Origin: Clostridia bacterium | GTDB lineage: Bacteria; Bacillota; Clostridia; TANB77; CAG-465 | Assembly (NCBI GenBank): GCA_028684095.1 | Contig: JAQUGQ010000005.1 | Coordinates: 35,004 to 99,003 of the forward strand | Direction of reading: 5' to 3' | DNA: 64,000 nt | Shown here: in pieces, positions 37,082 through 47,935 of the stretch | Numbering within the stretch: position 1 is the stretch's first letter | How the letters are laid out: each line of letters starts with the position of its first letter | Made by a program: the position numbers and the translations under genes | Notes under the pieces: model-generated | Database searches by the model: none | What the model was told of the DNA's origin: nothing | What the model saw: only the letters and a program-made list of their open reading frames with translations

Positions 37082-38155
37082 TTAATTGCTTATAAATTGT
37101 ATAACACTTGCTATACTTTCTTCATCGTATTTTTTCTTCCACTCTTTATATATATTTATAATTTCTTCTTTATTATCTAAAGCATATTTTGCTTTATTTG
37201 CTATTTCGTCTATATCATCTTCACTTTTAACTATTAGGTACTCCTCTAATTTTGTGTTTTTAAAGTAATGATGATTATTACCAGTTATACAAGGTATACC
37301 CATTTCCAAACTTTCTAATGGAACTATAGGAGAACACTCTGTAAATGTTACATATAAATTTAAATCATTTAATGCCATTCTACAAATCATATATTCCCTT
37401 TTTAAATATCCTGATGATTCTTTTAAATTTATATTCATAAGTTTACAAAAATCACTAACTAATTCTGTAGAGGGTATACAATCTAATACGATATTACTTA
37501 GTAATGATAGACTGCTAATTTGATTAAATGTGTTTTTTTCCCATCTATCACCAGCAGAATAAATTCCTACATTTGTTTTAGATTTATCTTTTGATTTTTC
37601 TAAATTTTTATAATATTCAGTATTTTTAATATCATCTAACTTTATGTTTTTTACAGTATTATTAACAAAAACTGTATTGTATCCTTTTTGTTTATAGAAA
37701 TCAGCCATGCTTTCTTTAGCAAATGCTATGGAATCAACTATTTTCCTATCACACATTTCTAATATATTATATAAAAAGTATGATTCATCTCTATTAACAA
37801 AAAGTGAATGACTACCGTGCCAGAAAAACTTTATTTTAATATTAGAGTTTTTCTCTTTCAATTTTTCTATAAGTTCTTTCCAACCAAAGGCGATTGGACT
37901 AAATATAACTTGTTTAATATTATTATCTACTATACAATTTGCTATCTCATTTATATACTTGTCATTAAATAATTCAGGTAATCCTAGAGTGTTTTCAAAT
38001 AATTCTTTAGTAGAATTCATAATTCCTATACAATAAGGATTATATATTGCTATATATTCTTTATCTTTAAAAAGGCATATTTGTTTTTTAATACTCTCTA
38101 ATTCCTTCTTATTATATTTAAAAATAGATATTATATTTTTAAAATGTCTTGACAT
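37082..38155 (-). CDS. GT-B-type glycosyltransferase, paralogue of the C-terminal half of the next upstream gene
   Basis: 357 residues. KIKFFWHGSHSLFVN and SPIVPLESLEMGIPCITGNNHHYF, then EYLIVKSEDDIDEIANKAKY, suggest a GT-B enzyme with a C-terminal nucleotide-sugar site (LESLEMG resembling the GT4 E-x7-E region). The same motifs occur in order in the C-terminal part of the gene at 38188. No family is recognised with confidence. Likely a tandem duplicate that lacks the extra N-terminal domain. Confidence 0.7.
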   Translation of the reverse strand: MSRHFKNIISIFKYNKKELESIKKQICLFKDKEYIAIYNPYCIGIMNSTKELFENTLGLPELFNDKYINEIANCIVDNNIKQVIFSPIAFGWKELIEKLKEKNSNIKIKFFWHGSHSLFVNRDESYFLYNILEMCDRKIVDSIAFAKESMADFYKQKGYNTVFVNNTVKNIKLDDIKNTEYYKNLEKSKDKSKTNVGIYSAGDRWEKNTFNQISSLSLLSNIVLDCIPSTELVSDFCKLMNINLKESSGYLKREYMICRMALNDLNLYVTFTECSPIVPLESLEMGIPCITGNNHHYFKNTKLEEYLIVKSEDDIDEIANKAKYALDNKEEIINIYKEWKKKYDEESIASVIQFISN

Positions 38156-38187
38156 ACAGCATCTCCTAACTTATAAACTAATTTTAA

Positions 38188-39933
38188 TTACATCTTCAAA
38201 AAATTATTTACACTTTGCAAACTAAGAATATCATTTTGTTTTTTCCATTCTTTATATAAAGTCATTATTTTTTCTTTATTATCTAACGCATATTTAATCT
38301 TTTCTGATATATTTATAATATCATCTTCTCTATTTACAATTAAATATTTTTCAAGTTCAGTATTTTTAAAATAATGATTGTTATCACCAGTTAAACATAC
38401 CACACCTACCTCCATACTTTCAATTGGAAGCATTGGAGCACATTCAGAAAAAGTTACATATAAGTTTATATCGTTCAAAGCAATTCTTTTAAGTAATTCT
38501 TCTCTTTTTATTCCTTTTTCAAGACCATCAATTTTTAAGTTGTGTTTTCTTGCAAAAACTTTTGCTTCATAACTCAGAGGTATTAAATCTGCTATAGAAT
38601 TTTTAATTAACGAAATTGCTGCAAGCTGATTATACATGTTCTTTCTCCAATCAAGTCCAGCAGCATATAATCCTATTTTAATCTCATTTTTATCAGTTTT
38701 ATTTGAATTTATATTGCCATTCTCATTATTTTGGTTTTCAGGTAATCTAACTGTATTCATTATAAATGCAGTTTTATAACCTTGAGATTTGTAAAAGTTT
38801 AAAATACTTTCTTTACATGTAGCAAAAACATCTATGATTCCTTTTTTATGTAATAAAATAACTATAGTATTAGTTTTCCAATTAATTTCATCAATTACTT
38901 GTGAATTACTACCATGCCAAAAAACTTTTATTTTAATACCACCGTTAATACTTTTAAGTTCTCTAGCTAGATCTTCCCATCCAAAACAAAATGCACTAAA
39001 TATTACTTGTTTTATACTACAAGATACTATTTTTTCGGCTATTTTTTTAGCATCGTTTTTATTATATATTTCTTGTAAAGGAACTAAATTTTCAAATAAT
39101 TCTTTTGTAGCACTTGTAACTCCAAGCCATCTAGGATTATGTAATATAATATAATCTTTATTGTAGTATTTTTCAATAATTTCAATTGAATTATTAATTT
39201 GATTTTTATAATCTGTACTTTTAAATACTTTGTCTCTTAGATTTTCTTTCATTAAATATCTTTTTCTTGCTAATTTGTATCTAAGAGTTCTCAATAAAGT
39301 TACTATATATCTATAACCAGATAAACCGAAAATCTTTAGAGAAATTAGTTTTATTCTTTGTCTAAAAGGGACACTTCTTTTTTCATATATAATTGTTTTT
39401 AAATTTTCTGAAATATCTTTACCACAATTATTATAATCAATTGGATAAAAATAATCATAAGGGTAAATAAATAATTTATTATCAATATTTATAATAGAGT
39501 TATAATTAGCTTTCATGTCTTGTCCTAAAACATCACTAAATACATCAGTGATTTCAGAATATATATTTTCTTCAATTTTATCTAATAGTCTTTTTACATA
39601 TTCATTTTTAGGATTCTTACACCATATTATATTAGTTCCTATATTTTTATTATCACAAAATCCTAAAAACATATCATGCTTAAAAAAGATATCAATATTT
39701 TCAATCATTTCTACTTTACCATCCACGATTAAACCACCTTGATTATATAAAATATTTAATTTAATATAATCATTATATAGTTCATTAGTTTCTGATATAG
39801 TTGTACCAATATTTTTTATTTTATCTCTGGTATAAGTTAATACTTCAAAATCTTTTATAAATCTTTTGTTAAGACTTATGAATTTAATTATATTATTGTT
39901 TAAAAAACTAATATAATGTACTATTTTAATCAT
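38188..39933 (-). CDS. Fusion of a degenerate GT32-like domain with a GT-B-type glycosyltransferase
   Basis: 581 residues. The N-terminal 200 residues look like GT32 (MIKIVHYISF, and YNQGGLIVDGKVEMI aligning to FGGMYLDTDMEI of the gene at 33662). The DxD is replaced by Asp71-Gly-Lys73, so it is probably catalytically impaired. Residues about 245-581 parallel the whole of the neighbouring gene product: KIKVFWHGSNSQVID and APMLPIESMEVGVVCLTGDN. Consistent with gene fusion followed by duplication or the reverse. Substrates unknown. Confidence 0.7.
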   Translation of the reverse strand: MIKIVHYISFLNNNIIKFISLNKRFIKDFEVLTYTRDKIKNIGTTISETNELYNDYIKLNILYNQGGLIVDGKVEMIENIDIFFKHDMFLGFCDNKNIGTNIIWCKNPKNEYVKRLLDKIEENIYSEITDVFSDVLGQDMKANYNSIINIDNKLFIYPYDYFYPIDYNNCGKDISENLKTIIYEKRSVPFRQRIKLISLKIFGLSGYRYIVTLLRTLRYKLARKRYLMKENLRDKVFKSTDYKNQINNSIEIIEKYYNKDYIILHNPRWLGVTSATKELFENLVPLQEIYNKNDAKKIAEKIVSCSIKQVIFSAFCFGWEDLARELKSINGGIKIKVFWHGSNSQVIDEINWKTNTIVILLHKKGIIDVFATCKESILNFYKSQGYKTAFIMNTVRLPENQNNENGNINSNKTDKNEIKIGLYAAGLDWRKNMYNQLAAISLIKNSIADLIPLSYEAKVFARKHNLKIDGLEKGIKREELLKRIALNDINLYVTFSECAPMLPIESMEVGVVCLTGDNNHYFKNTELEKYLIVNREDDIINISEKIKYALDNKEKIMTLYKEWKKQNDILSLQSVNNFLKM

Positions 39934-40002
39934 TTATTACCTCTCTTGCTATCTATTGTTTTTTACATATTTATAATTTTAAAATTTAATAATTAATATT
40001 TA

Positions 40003-40755
40003 TTATAAACCTTGTTCTTTCAAATATGCTTCTCCTACTGTTTTAGAATCGCCATCCATCTTTATTAGTCCTTGATGCAACCATATTGCTCTATCACAAA
40101 ATTGTTCTACTGTACTCATTGAATGAGAGACGAAAACCATAGTTATTCCTTTTTCTTTTAACTCTTTCATTTTTTTTAAACACTTATCTTGAAAGTGAGC
40201 ATCTCCTACTGCAAGTATTTCATCTATTAATAATATTTCAGCTTCTACGTTTACCGCTATAGAAAAAGCAAGTCTCATATACATACCAGAAGAATATGTT
40301 CTAACTGGTGCATCTATAAATTCCCCTAATTCAGAAAATTCTATGATTGAATCTAAAACTTTATCAACATCTTTTTTACCCAATCCATATATAGATGAAT
40401 TAAAATATATATTTTCTCTTCCTGTAAAATCCGTATTAAAACCTGCTCCAAGTTCTAATAAACTCGAAACTTTACCATTCATACTAATAGTTCCTGTCTC
40501 AGGATATATTATTTTAGATAGTAGTTTTAACAACGTAGATTTACCAGAACCATTTATTCCTATTAGAGCAACTGTTTCTCCTCTTCTTATGTCACAAGAT
40601 ATATCTTTCAATACAACATGTTTTCTTTTTCTCGTTCTTTTCAAATTAGCTAATCTTTCTTTCAAAAAATACGCTTTGTCCTCATAATATGTAAATTCTT
40701 TAGTTACATTTTCTACTTTTATAACAATTTCATCATCGATTTTTATTTTACTCAT
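40003..40755 (-). CDS. ABC-2 polysaccharide exporter, ATP-binding subunit
   Basis: 250 residues. Walker A GINGSGKS (66-73), signature YSSGMYMRLAFSIA, Walker B ILLIDEILAVGD, then H-loop FVSHS. The TagH/Wzt/RfbB family exports lipid-linked teichoic acid or O-antigen-like glycans. It lacks the C-terminal carbohydrate-binding domain of Wzt. The permease gene overlaps its control region (3 bp gap). Gene symbol not assigned because the glycan is unknown. Confidence 0.93.
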   Translation of the reverse strand: MSKIKIDDEIVIKVENVTKEFTYYEDKAYFLKERLANLKRTRKRKHVVLKDISCDIRRGETVALIGINGSGKSTLLKLLSKIIYPETGTISMNGKVSSLLELGAGFNTDFTGRENIYFNSSIYGLGKKDVDKVLDSIIEFSELGEFIDAPVRTYSSGMYMRLAFSIAVNVEAEILLIDEILAVGDAHFQDKCLKKMKELKEKGITMVFVSHSMSTVEQFCDRAIWLHQGLIKMDGDSKTVGEAYLKEQGL

Positions 40756-40758
40756 ATT

Positions 40759-41544
40759 TTACACCTCTTCTGCAAATCTTCTTTGAAGTTTTTCAAATAT
40801 TAAATACGCTATCCATAAAAATATCATTGAAGCTATAAATATAGCCAATAACCAGTTCAAGCTAGGCATAGTTTTATCATATAGTATACTTCTGTAAGCA
40901 TCCATTATTTTTACCATTGGATTCAAATCATATAAAAACCTATACTTTTCAGGTACCATGTCAGATTTATAAAGTACTGGCGTTGCATAAAACCACACCA
41001 TCATAAGTGGATTCATTATATATTGAACATCTCTTACATATACATTTAAAGCAGATAAAATTAGTATGCATCCAAGAGAAAAGATAGCTTGTATTAAAAC
41101 TATCAAAGGTAGGAATAATGCAAACCAAGATAGTCCAATTGGGCTAAAGAATATAAGTGCTATAAATATTATGATAGCACTGAAAAAATAGTTTATTGTA
41201 TTACTTATTACTGTTGCAAGTGGCAGTACTTCTCGAGGGAAATATACTTTTTTCAGTAGTGCTCCTCCATTAGAGACGCATGCTGTTCCCATAGCAATTG
41301 TGTTAGCAAAATAATTCCACGGCATCAATGCTATAAATAAATATATTGAGTAATTCGGTATATCAATTTTAAATACTATTTGAAATACAGTTGAATACAC
41401 AAGTAATAATAATAATGGATTTAGTAAAGTCCATAAAAAGCCAAGGAATGATCCTTTATATCTACCTCTAATATCTTGTTTGACTAAAGTATAGAGCATA
41501 TGTCTATACTTGTATATTTCTTTAAATTTTTCTATAAGTTTCAT
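40759..41544 (-). CDS. ABC-2 polysaccharide exporter, permease subunit
   Basis: 261 residues, six membrane helices, TagG/Wzm/RfbA type. QDIRGRYKGSFLGFLWTLLNPLLLL and NPLMMVWFYATPVLY plus YDLNPMVKIMDAYRSILYD are the family motifs. Start at ATG 41544 (MKLIEK), four bases after GGAGGT; an upstream in-frame ATG contains that ribosome binding site. Partner of the ATPase downstream. Confidence 0.93.
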   Translation of the reverse strand: MKLIEKFKEIYKYRHMLYTLVKQDIRGRYKGSFLGFLWTLLNPLLLLLVYSTVFQIVFKIDIPNYSIYLFIALMPWNYFANTIAMGTACVSNGGALLKKVYFPREVLPLATVISNTINYFFSAIIIFIALIFFSPIGLSWFALFLPLIVLIQAIFSLGCILILSALNVYVRDVQYIMNPLMMVWFYATPVLYKSDMVPEKYRFLYDLNPMVKIMDAYRSILYDKTMPSLNWLLAIFIASMIFLWIAYLIFEKLQRRFAEEV

Positions 41545-41588
41545 TTTTACCTCCATAAATTAATCATTATGTCTTATTTCTAAATACT

Positions 41589-42956
41589 TTATTTCAAAAG
41601 ATTCATAAACTCTTTTTCTAATTCTATAGCTCTTTCGTTTGTAGTAGCTTCAAATCTTGCTGTTATATCAGGTCCTGTGTTAGATGCTCTAACTAAAGCC
41701 CATCCATCAACAAATTCAGCTCTTACTCCATCTATTGTGTTTATATTATAACCTTTATTGATACAATATTCTTTAACTTTTTCTATTACTTTAAACTTTT
41801 CTTCATCTGTTGATTTAAACTTAAGTTCTGGTGTTGAATAATATTTATTTACACCTTTTAATAACTGACTTACTGTTTTATCAGTTTCAGATAAAATTTC
41901 TATTAATCTTAAACCAGCATAAATACCATCATCAATATTAGGCCATTTATCATTAAAAAATACATGTCCTGCAAGTTCTGCTCCATAAGAGAAATTTTCT
42001 TGTCTCATTTTAGCTTTCATATATGAATTGCCTGTTCTATAACATACAGGTATTCCACCTAGTTTAGTTATTTCATCTGGCAAAGCTTTTGTACATTTAA
42101 CATCAAATAATATTGATTTGTTTTCTATTTTATTCATTATATCTCTACATATAATTACAGAATATAGATCAATTTGAATCATGTTTCCTTTTTCATCTAT
42201 GATACCAATTCTGTCTCCATCTCCATCTAAACCGATACCTACATCTGCATGATTTTCAAGTACTAACCTTTTTAAATCTTCATTGTTCTTTTCAACAAAT
42301 GGATCCGGATGATGATTTGGAAAATCTGGATCAGATTCCATATATAATGGAATAAGTTCTACTCCCATCATTTCAAATGCTTCTTTTGCTATTATACTTG
42401 CAGTACCATTAGCACAATCAACAACTGCCTTTATTTTTTTATCTCCTAAATCTAGAGATTGTTTCATTAATTTTAAATATCTCTCACGTATATCATCTGT
42501 TGTAACCTTACCATTACCTTTTTTAAAATTACCAGCTTCAACAAATTTTCTAAAATCTTGTATAAGTTCTCCACAAGCATTACCAAAATCATCAAATGCC
42601 ATTTTAATTCCATTATATTCTTTTGGATTATGACTTGCAGTTACCATCATACCCGGATATAACTTTAATTCCTTTTGAGCAAAATAATACATAGGTGTTG
42701 TAACTAAACCTATAAATATAACGTCTACTCCTGTTTCAGTTATACCTTTAATTAAGGCATCAGTCAAACTAATACCTGACTTTCTATTATCTTGTCCTAC
42801 TACACATTTTGTATATCCTTTATCTTGTATGTATGAACCAAAGCCTAAACCAATAGTATATGCTACACTTTCGTCTAAATCTACCCCATATATAGCACGA
42901 ATATCGTATCCTCTATATATTTGTGGATTGATGTTTTTATTTACATTTAAAATCAT
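41589..42956 (-). CDS. Phosphomannomutase/phosphoglucomutase
   Basis: 455 residues, alpha-D-phosphohexomutase family; interconverts hexose 1- and 6-phosphates for nucleotide-sugar supply. Phosphoserine loop TASHNPKEYNGIK with Ser108, metal loop DGDGDRIGI, sugar-binding GAELAGHVFF, and phosphate-binding RASNTGPDITARFEA. GGGAGTGATTTAA precedes the ATG. First gene after a strong promoter, leading into the exporter genes. Confidence 0.95.
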   Translation of the reverse strand: MILNVNKNINPQIYRGYDIRAIYGVDLDESVAYTIGLGFGSYIQDKGYTKCVVGQDNRKSGISLTDALIKGITETGVDVIFIGLVTTPMYYFAQKELKLYPGMMVTASHNPKEYNGIKMAFDDFGNACGELIQDFRKFVEAGNFKKGNGKVTTDDIRERYLKLMKQSLDLGDKKIKAVVDCANGTASIIAKEAFEMMGVELIPLYMESDPDFPNHHPDPFVEKNNEDLKRLVLENHADVGIGLDGDGDRIGIIDEKGNMIQIDLYSVIICRDIMNKIENKSILFDVKCTKALPDEITKLGGIPVCYRTGNSYMKAKMRQENFSYGAELAGHVFFNDKWPNIDDGIYAGLRLIEILSETDKTVSQLLKGVNKYYSTPELKFKSTDEEKFKVIEKVKEYCINKGYNINTIDGVRAEFVDGWALVRASNTGPDITARFEATTNERAIELEKEFMNLLK

Positions 42957-42975
42957 TTAAATCACTCCCTGCCAT

Positions 42976-43004
42976 ATTATATCATAAAAGAAAATACATT
43001 TCAA
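42976..43004 (-). promoter_or_regulatory. Predicted promoter of the phosphohexomutase-exporter unit
   Basis: On the minus strand TTGAAA (42999..43004), 17-base spacer, TATAAT (42976..42981), 19 bp before the ATG at 42956. It divides the glycan locus into at least two transcription units. Confidence 0.7.
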
Positions 43005-43142
43005 ACTTTTTATATAATTTAGTCTCTTTAAAGTAAATTAATTCAAGTTGGTTTTGACACTTGTATGTTAAAAAAACATGTTATTATAGATATAACCATG
43101 ATAAAACCGATAAATATTTCTCCTATTTGTTTAATATTTAAA

Positions 43143-43173
43143 AGACCAATAAACGAAGTTTGTTTACTGGTCT
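43143..43173 (-). terminator. Terminator after the FAD oxidoreductase gene
   Basis: 12-bp stem with one mismatch (agaccaataaac / gtttactggtct), seven-base loop, followed on the minus strand by T-rich sequence; 20 bp after the stop at 43193. Confidence 0.7.
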
Positions 43174-43192
43174 CTTTTTATATTATATTTAT

Positions 43193-44803
43193 TTAAACAT
43201 TAACTGTATTAACGTCCTCTTCTAAACTATCTGTTTTAACTTCATGATAATCTACTTCAGTATTTACTGCCCATATATTATTTTTATCAGATATATTATT
43301 TTTTATGTTATTAACTGTTTCTATAGCTGTAAGCATAGAATGATCCATATTATTATATCTATGCTGTCCGTTCCTTCCTATACAATATAGATTACTAAAT
43401 GTATCTAGGTAATCTTTTACAACATCAAATTTCTTGTATGTACCAAAATATGCTGGATACGCTTTTTTAACTTTAATTCTATGTGTATCTAATACATCAG
43501 ATTTATCAATTACATCAATTTTAACAAGTTCATTTATAGCAAACTTTATAAAATCTTCATCCGACATATTCCAATATTCATCATTTTCATTACAGAAATA
43601 TTCTAAACCAATCCACACAGTATTTTCCACATCTTTTAATAAATATGGTGACCAATTATTAAATATTTGTATTCTTCCTAATTTTACATCAGGTTCTTGT
43701 ACATATATCCAAGTATCTGGAACTATATTTGAAACTGTTTTTATTTTTGTTTTATTTTTTATTTTTAATTTATTAACTAAAAGTCCTACAGTCATAAAAT
43801 CTCTATATGGCAATTTAGTTGCAATATCTTTTACTTTTGCTGGCATTATGATATCATCAATAGCAACTATTAAATCTTTTATTGGCATAGATGATATAAC
43901 ATAATCAGCTTGTATTTCTTCTTTTTTACCATTACATTCATATATAACTGATATAATTTTACCCTTTAAAGTTTTTATACCAACTACTTTTGATTCAAAT
44001 TTAATTTCTCCACCATTTTTTATAACTTCATCAGCTGCAAGTTCCCATAATTGTCCAGGTCCAAGTTTTGGATATAAGAATTGTTCAATAAGAGAAGTTT
44101 CTTTTCCTTTTTGATCGATACTTTTATCTTTTTTCATAAAAGGCTTTTTAACTGCTTCAAAAACAGCCTTAGAAAGTGATAATCCCTTTATTCTTTGTGC
44201 ACCCCAATCAGGTTCCATTTGTGCGGGACTTACTCCCCATAATTTCTCGTTATATTTTTCAAAAAACATTTGATATAGTACTTTACCAAAACGATTTACC
44301 ATAAAATCTTCTAAACTTTTCTCATCTCTTTTGTGAAACTTTGAACCAATATAGCTAAATCCTGCTTTAGTTGTTCTTATAAATCCCATATTAGTAAATG
44401 TTTGCACTTTAAGTGATATTGGATATTCAAAAAACTTTCTTAAGAATAGTATTCTAGATACTCTCTGTCTAAGTAATATAACTCTATCTTCTTTTTCTGG
44501 ATTTGGTCCACCCTTAACATATTGTTTTTCAGTATTTTCCAATATTATATCATCTTTAGCTGGTTCACCTTGGACCGGAATTAAATCTTGCCACCATTTC
44601 ATAACCTTTTCATTTTTTGAAAAGAATCTATGTCCACCTATATCCATGCGATGACCTTTGTATTTAACTGTTCTAGATATACCACCTATTTCAGTCGTTT
44701 CTTCTAATATAATTGGTTTTACACAAGTTTCTTTCAACATTTCCACTGCAGCTGTTATACCAGCAGGACCTGCACCTATTATAATTGCTGTTTTATTACT
44801 CAT
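43193..44803 (-). CDS. FAD-dependent oxidoreductase of the amine oxidase / protoporphyrinogen oxidase-like family
   Basis: 536 residues. FAD-binding [16 protein letters not shown] at the N terminus, [58 protein letters not shown] and a C-terminal [23 protein letters not shown] contact. Relatives occur in glycan loci, annotated as NAD(P)-binding or UDP-galactopyranose-mutase-like; the reaction is not established. One-base gap to the upstream membrane gene, so cotranscribed with it. Confidence 0.85.
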   Translation of the reverse strand: MSNKTAIIIGAGPAGITAAVEMLKETCVKPIILEETTEIGGISRTVKYKGHRMDIGGHRFFSKNEKVMKWWQDLIPVQGEPAKDDIILENTEKQYVKGGPNPEKEDRVILLRQRVSRILFLRKFFEYPISLKVQTFTNMGFIRTTKAGFSYIGSKFHKRDEKSLEDFMVNRFGKVLYQMFFEKYNEKLWGVSPAQMEPDWGAQRIKGLSLSKAVFEAVKKPFMKKDKSIDQKGKETSLIEQFLYPKLGPGQLWELAADEVIKNGGEIKFESKVVGIKTLKGKIISVIYECNGKKEEIQADYVISSMPIKDLIVAIDDIIMPAKVKDIATKLPYRDFMTVGLLVNKLKIKNKTKIKTVSNIVPDTWIYVQEPDVKLGRIQIFNNWSPYLLKDVENTVWIGLEYFCNENDEYWNMSDEDFIKFAINELVKIDVIDKSDVLDTHRIKVKKAYPAYFGTYKKFDVVKDYLDTFSNLYCIGRNGQHRYNNMDHSMLTAIETVNNIKNNISDKNNIWAVNTEVDYHEVKTDSLEEDVNTVNV

Positions 44804-46519
44804 TTAAAATCCCCTTTTAAATTTATATATATAATAATTCGCACTTTGAAATACTAAATCAGAATTATCTATAATATCTTTTTCTTTTTTTATTATATTT
44901 TCAGTTTTGATATCATTATTTTTTTCTATAACAAATAATACATTTGCATTTTCGTTCATAGATGGAAATTGCTTGTTAATGTCAGAGAACTCATCTATCT
45001 TATATACAAGTTTATTTGAAACTGATAAATGCATTGGTGGATTTGTATTTATTTCATATGTGTATGAAATAAATACATCTTCAAATTTAGAATTTTCCTT
45101 TATTAGATTCTCAAGTTCATATGTTATAGGTGCATCATATCTAATTTTATAAAATTCCAAACTTCTATGTTTTAAGTTGGTTGCAAATATAATAATTATT
45201 ACTAAAAACATTGTAACCAAACCAAATCCCGGCACCTTAATTATATTTATATTATTACCTTTATTTTCTTCTGATTCTAATTTTAAAACTGAATTCAATT
45301 TAATTTTATATATTTTAAATATTATATATGCTATAATTATAACTCCAAAAACAAACGGTAATCCAAATTTTAGCATTGAAAATTCATGTATTGCTGAATG
45401 ATTTTTTAATACAATAATCTGTAAAACGGGTGGTATATATATTATTAACGATATCTTTATTAAATTAGATAAGCTTTTATCATAATTCTTTTTAAAATAT
45501 TTTACTATACTATAAATCATTAATATACCTACTATTGTTACTACTAAAATCATAAATAAAATCCCAATTTCAGAATAGGCATTCACAAAATGATTAATTA
45601 AAGTTGACTTTATATCTAAAGTATTTGCTGTGGCTCCTAATCTAACTTTTGCTCTTTCAACTATTATATCTTGAAAATTCTGCACATTAATAAGTTGAAT
45701 TAGAAATAAGCTTATTCCTGTAATAACGGGTATTACATATATAATAGACTTTTTTATAATTGAAATATACTTACCTTTTTCTTTGTGTTTAAAAAATGAT
45801 GGTATTATTTTTATTAAAAAGCTTATGAAAACTACAAATAAGAAATAGTAGTCAACTAATACTCCGAACAATATTACTAAAAATTTAGTAATAAAATGTA
45901 GCACTTTGATAACTTTATTATTACTATTTTCAAAGAAGTCTTTAAATATTTCTAACAATACATATAATAACACAACTGTTATTACAAGTTGATCTGAAAA
46001 ATATACATTTTTAAAATAGTATAAATTATTTGGCAATATCATCCAAAACATACTAATAATTATTGAAATTAAAATATTTGTTTTCCTAAATGTTAACTTT
46101 AAACAGTATGTTAGAATGCTATATATTATTAAGCATACCAGTATGCAATCGAGTAGATATTTGGCATCGAGCATATGCTTGATAAAAGATATTCCTATTT
46201 CAGATTTTCCTAATATTTTAGCAATTAAATATGGTGGTATTATACAACCAGGAGGATACGAAATATATGGTCCTCTTGAATTTAAATCATTAAATTCTAT
46301 AGAAGCTGGTGCTTCATACATTATAAATTTCAAATTCATTGGTCCTTCTTTGAGCCAATTATTTGTATATTTTATTGTGCTTGAACTTAGCCAAATATGA
46401 GCCCCACTTTGATCTTCATAATTACTAGGAACTACATAACTATTTAAAAATATGAACGCTAAAGTAACAATAATCATCATAATTATAATATTTATAACTT
46501 GTCCTTTTATTTGTTTCAT
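44804..46519 (-). CDS. Polytopic GT-C-type membrane glycosyltransferase-like protein
   Basis: 571 residues, about eleven membrane helices, with a long external loop after helix 1 (SNYEDQSGAHIWLSSSTIKY, SRGPYISYPPGCIIP) in the position where GT39/GT-C enzymes carry their catalytic acidic residues. A C-terminal soluble part (about 460-571) follows. I do not recognise a named family. The upstream GtrA-like gene overlaps it by 4 bp, the classical arrangement of a flippase and a membrane glycosyltransferase. Confidence 0.6.
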   Translation of the reverse strand: MKQIKGQVINIIIMMIIVTLAFIFLNSYVVPSNYEDQSGAHIWLSSSTIKYTNNWLKEGPMNLKFIMYEAPASIEFNDLNSRGPYISYPPGCIIPPYLIAKILGKSEIGISFIKHMLDAKYLLDCILVCLIIYSILTYCLKLTFRKTNILISIIISMFWMILPNNLYYFKNVYFSDQLVITVVLLYVLLEIFKDFFENSNNKVIKVLHFITKFLVILFGVLVDYYFLFVVFISFLIKIIPSFFKHKEKGKYISIIKKSIIYVIPVITGISLFLIQLINVQNFQDIIVERAKVRLGATANTLDIKSTLINHFVNAYSEIGILFMILVVTIVGILMIYSIVKYFKKNYDKSLSNLIKISLIIYIPPVLQIIVLKNHSAIHEFSMLKFGLPFVFGVIIIAYIIFKIYKIKLNSVLKLESEENKGNNINIIKVPGFGLVTMFLVIIIIFATNLKHRSLEFYKIRYDAPITYELENLIKENSKFEDVFISYTYEINTNPPMHLSVSNKLVYKIDEFSDINKQFPSMNENANVLFVIEKNNDIKTENIIKKEKDIIDNSDLVFQSANYYIYKFKRGF

Positions 46520-46956
46520 TTATTACCTCTTTTATCCATTAGAAAGTATAAAACTTTTCTTATAGAAAAATTCCATATAAAAACTATAGCCGTTGATATT
46601 ATTTTACTTAACATATAATACAATCCGATAACTGACGTTCCAAGCCACATAAATAAAGTGTCAAATCCAAGTCCAAAGACTCCTATTATTCCATATGTTG
46701 CAAATTCAACAATCTTGTTTACATTATTCTCTTCGGTAAATATTAGCAATTTACTAAGAATATAATTTGTTATAAGGCAAAGTAAAAAACCTATGATGTT
46801 TGCTATCAAATAATATATTCCTATATATTCCTTGAAAAAATATAAACTCCCTATATTTATCACAGCAGCAAATCCACCCACAAATAAATATCTTAAAAAT
46901 TGTAGTTTTGTATCTTTTGTTTTCTTAAAGAAAAAATTATATATTAATTCTTTCAT
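46516..46956 (-). CDS. GtrA-family membrane protein
   Basis: 146 residues, four helices: FLRYLFVGGFAAVINIGSLYF at the start is the GtrA signature (RY/F-x2-VG). GtrA-like proteins are thought to flip polyprenyl-phosphate sugars. Overlaps the downstream GT-C gene by 4 bp (ATGA). AAGGAGG precedes the ATG. Confidence 0.88.
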   Translation of the reverse strand: MKELIYNFFFKKTKDTKLQFLRYLFVGGFAAVINIGSLYFFKEYIGIYYLIANIIGFLLCLITNYILSKLLIFTEENNVNKIVEFATYGIIGVFGLGFDTLFMWLGTSVIGLYYMLSKIISTAIVFIWNFSIRKVLYFLMDKRGNK

Positions 46957-46971
46957 TAAATCCTCCTTATA

Positions 46972-47744
46972 CTAATTAATTTCCATCAATATATTATTTG
47001 TTGTTTTTATATTAATGCTTTGTAATACTACATTTGTTAAATATGTTATTAATATAATCGTCAATGGTAATGATGACAAAAATAATCTTTGATATTCTCC
47101 TGAAGAGCCTATAATTGTCGTGAATAAACTTCCACAAATCATACTCAATAAAAAAGCAAGTATCCATGCTATTTTCTTGTTTTTTAGTAATAAAACAAGA
47201 GCTTTATATGTCTTACTAGAATAGTCTATAGTATAATTTACATATTTAGTTCCAATATTTTTACTTCCTAATCCCAATGCATTTTGCAATGTATAAAAGA
47301 TATATTTCTTTGTATCATTTTTATAAACATTTGAACAATATTCATTTATCTCATTTCTTTCAAAGTTTTTAATTATTTTTTTAGCACAACTAAAGTAATT
47401 ACCGTCAAAATTTATGCCGCTTATTTCACTATTTATCATATCAGTTATATTTTTATTGTTTCCAGAAACATATGTATCACTTATTATAATACTCGAAATT
47501 TTATTTATCGATGAGACATTTGTAAGTCCAAAATTTCCATGTTGAATTTTAACTAGTAAGCAATAAATCAAAATAAGAATTAAACAAATAGACATTGATA
47601 TAATACCAATTACATTATTCTTTTTTTCCGTTTTAGTAGTTAAATATCTAAAAATCCAGAAAAATGTATATATAATAACGGACTTTTGAAAAAAGTACTT
47701 ACATTGTCTTTAACATTAAATACTGTAACTTTCCTATTATTCAT
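46972..47744 (-). CDS. Unknown membrane protein of the glycan locus, apparent -1 frame break
   Basis: ATG at 47744 has GAGGTAA eight bases upstream. The zero frame begins MNNRKVTVFNVKDNVSTFF and soon stops; the -1 frame continues KSVIIYTFFWIFRYLTTK and runs to 46972, giving about 257 residues with membrane helices near the N and C termini and an external Cys-containing loop. The change falls at a run of six T (47689..47694 on the minus strand), where one missing base would explain it. It is not a CGG site. No family recognised. First gene of the glycan locus. Confidence 0.5.
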
Positions 47745-47935
47745 TCTTATTACCTCGATTCAAATATATTATACATAATAACATAAATTACACTATAATA
47801 CAATATATTTTTACGATTTTATACAAACTTTAAGAAAATCTAGGTTGTTTGATTTATCAATTATACCAATATATCAATCGATACTGAGAACAAATTTGTT
47901 ATTCAGTATGTTTTTGTATAATATTTGATACTTAT

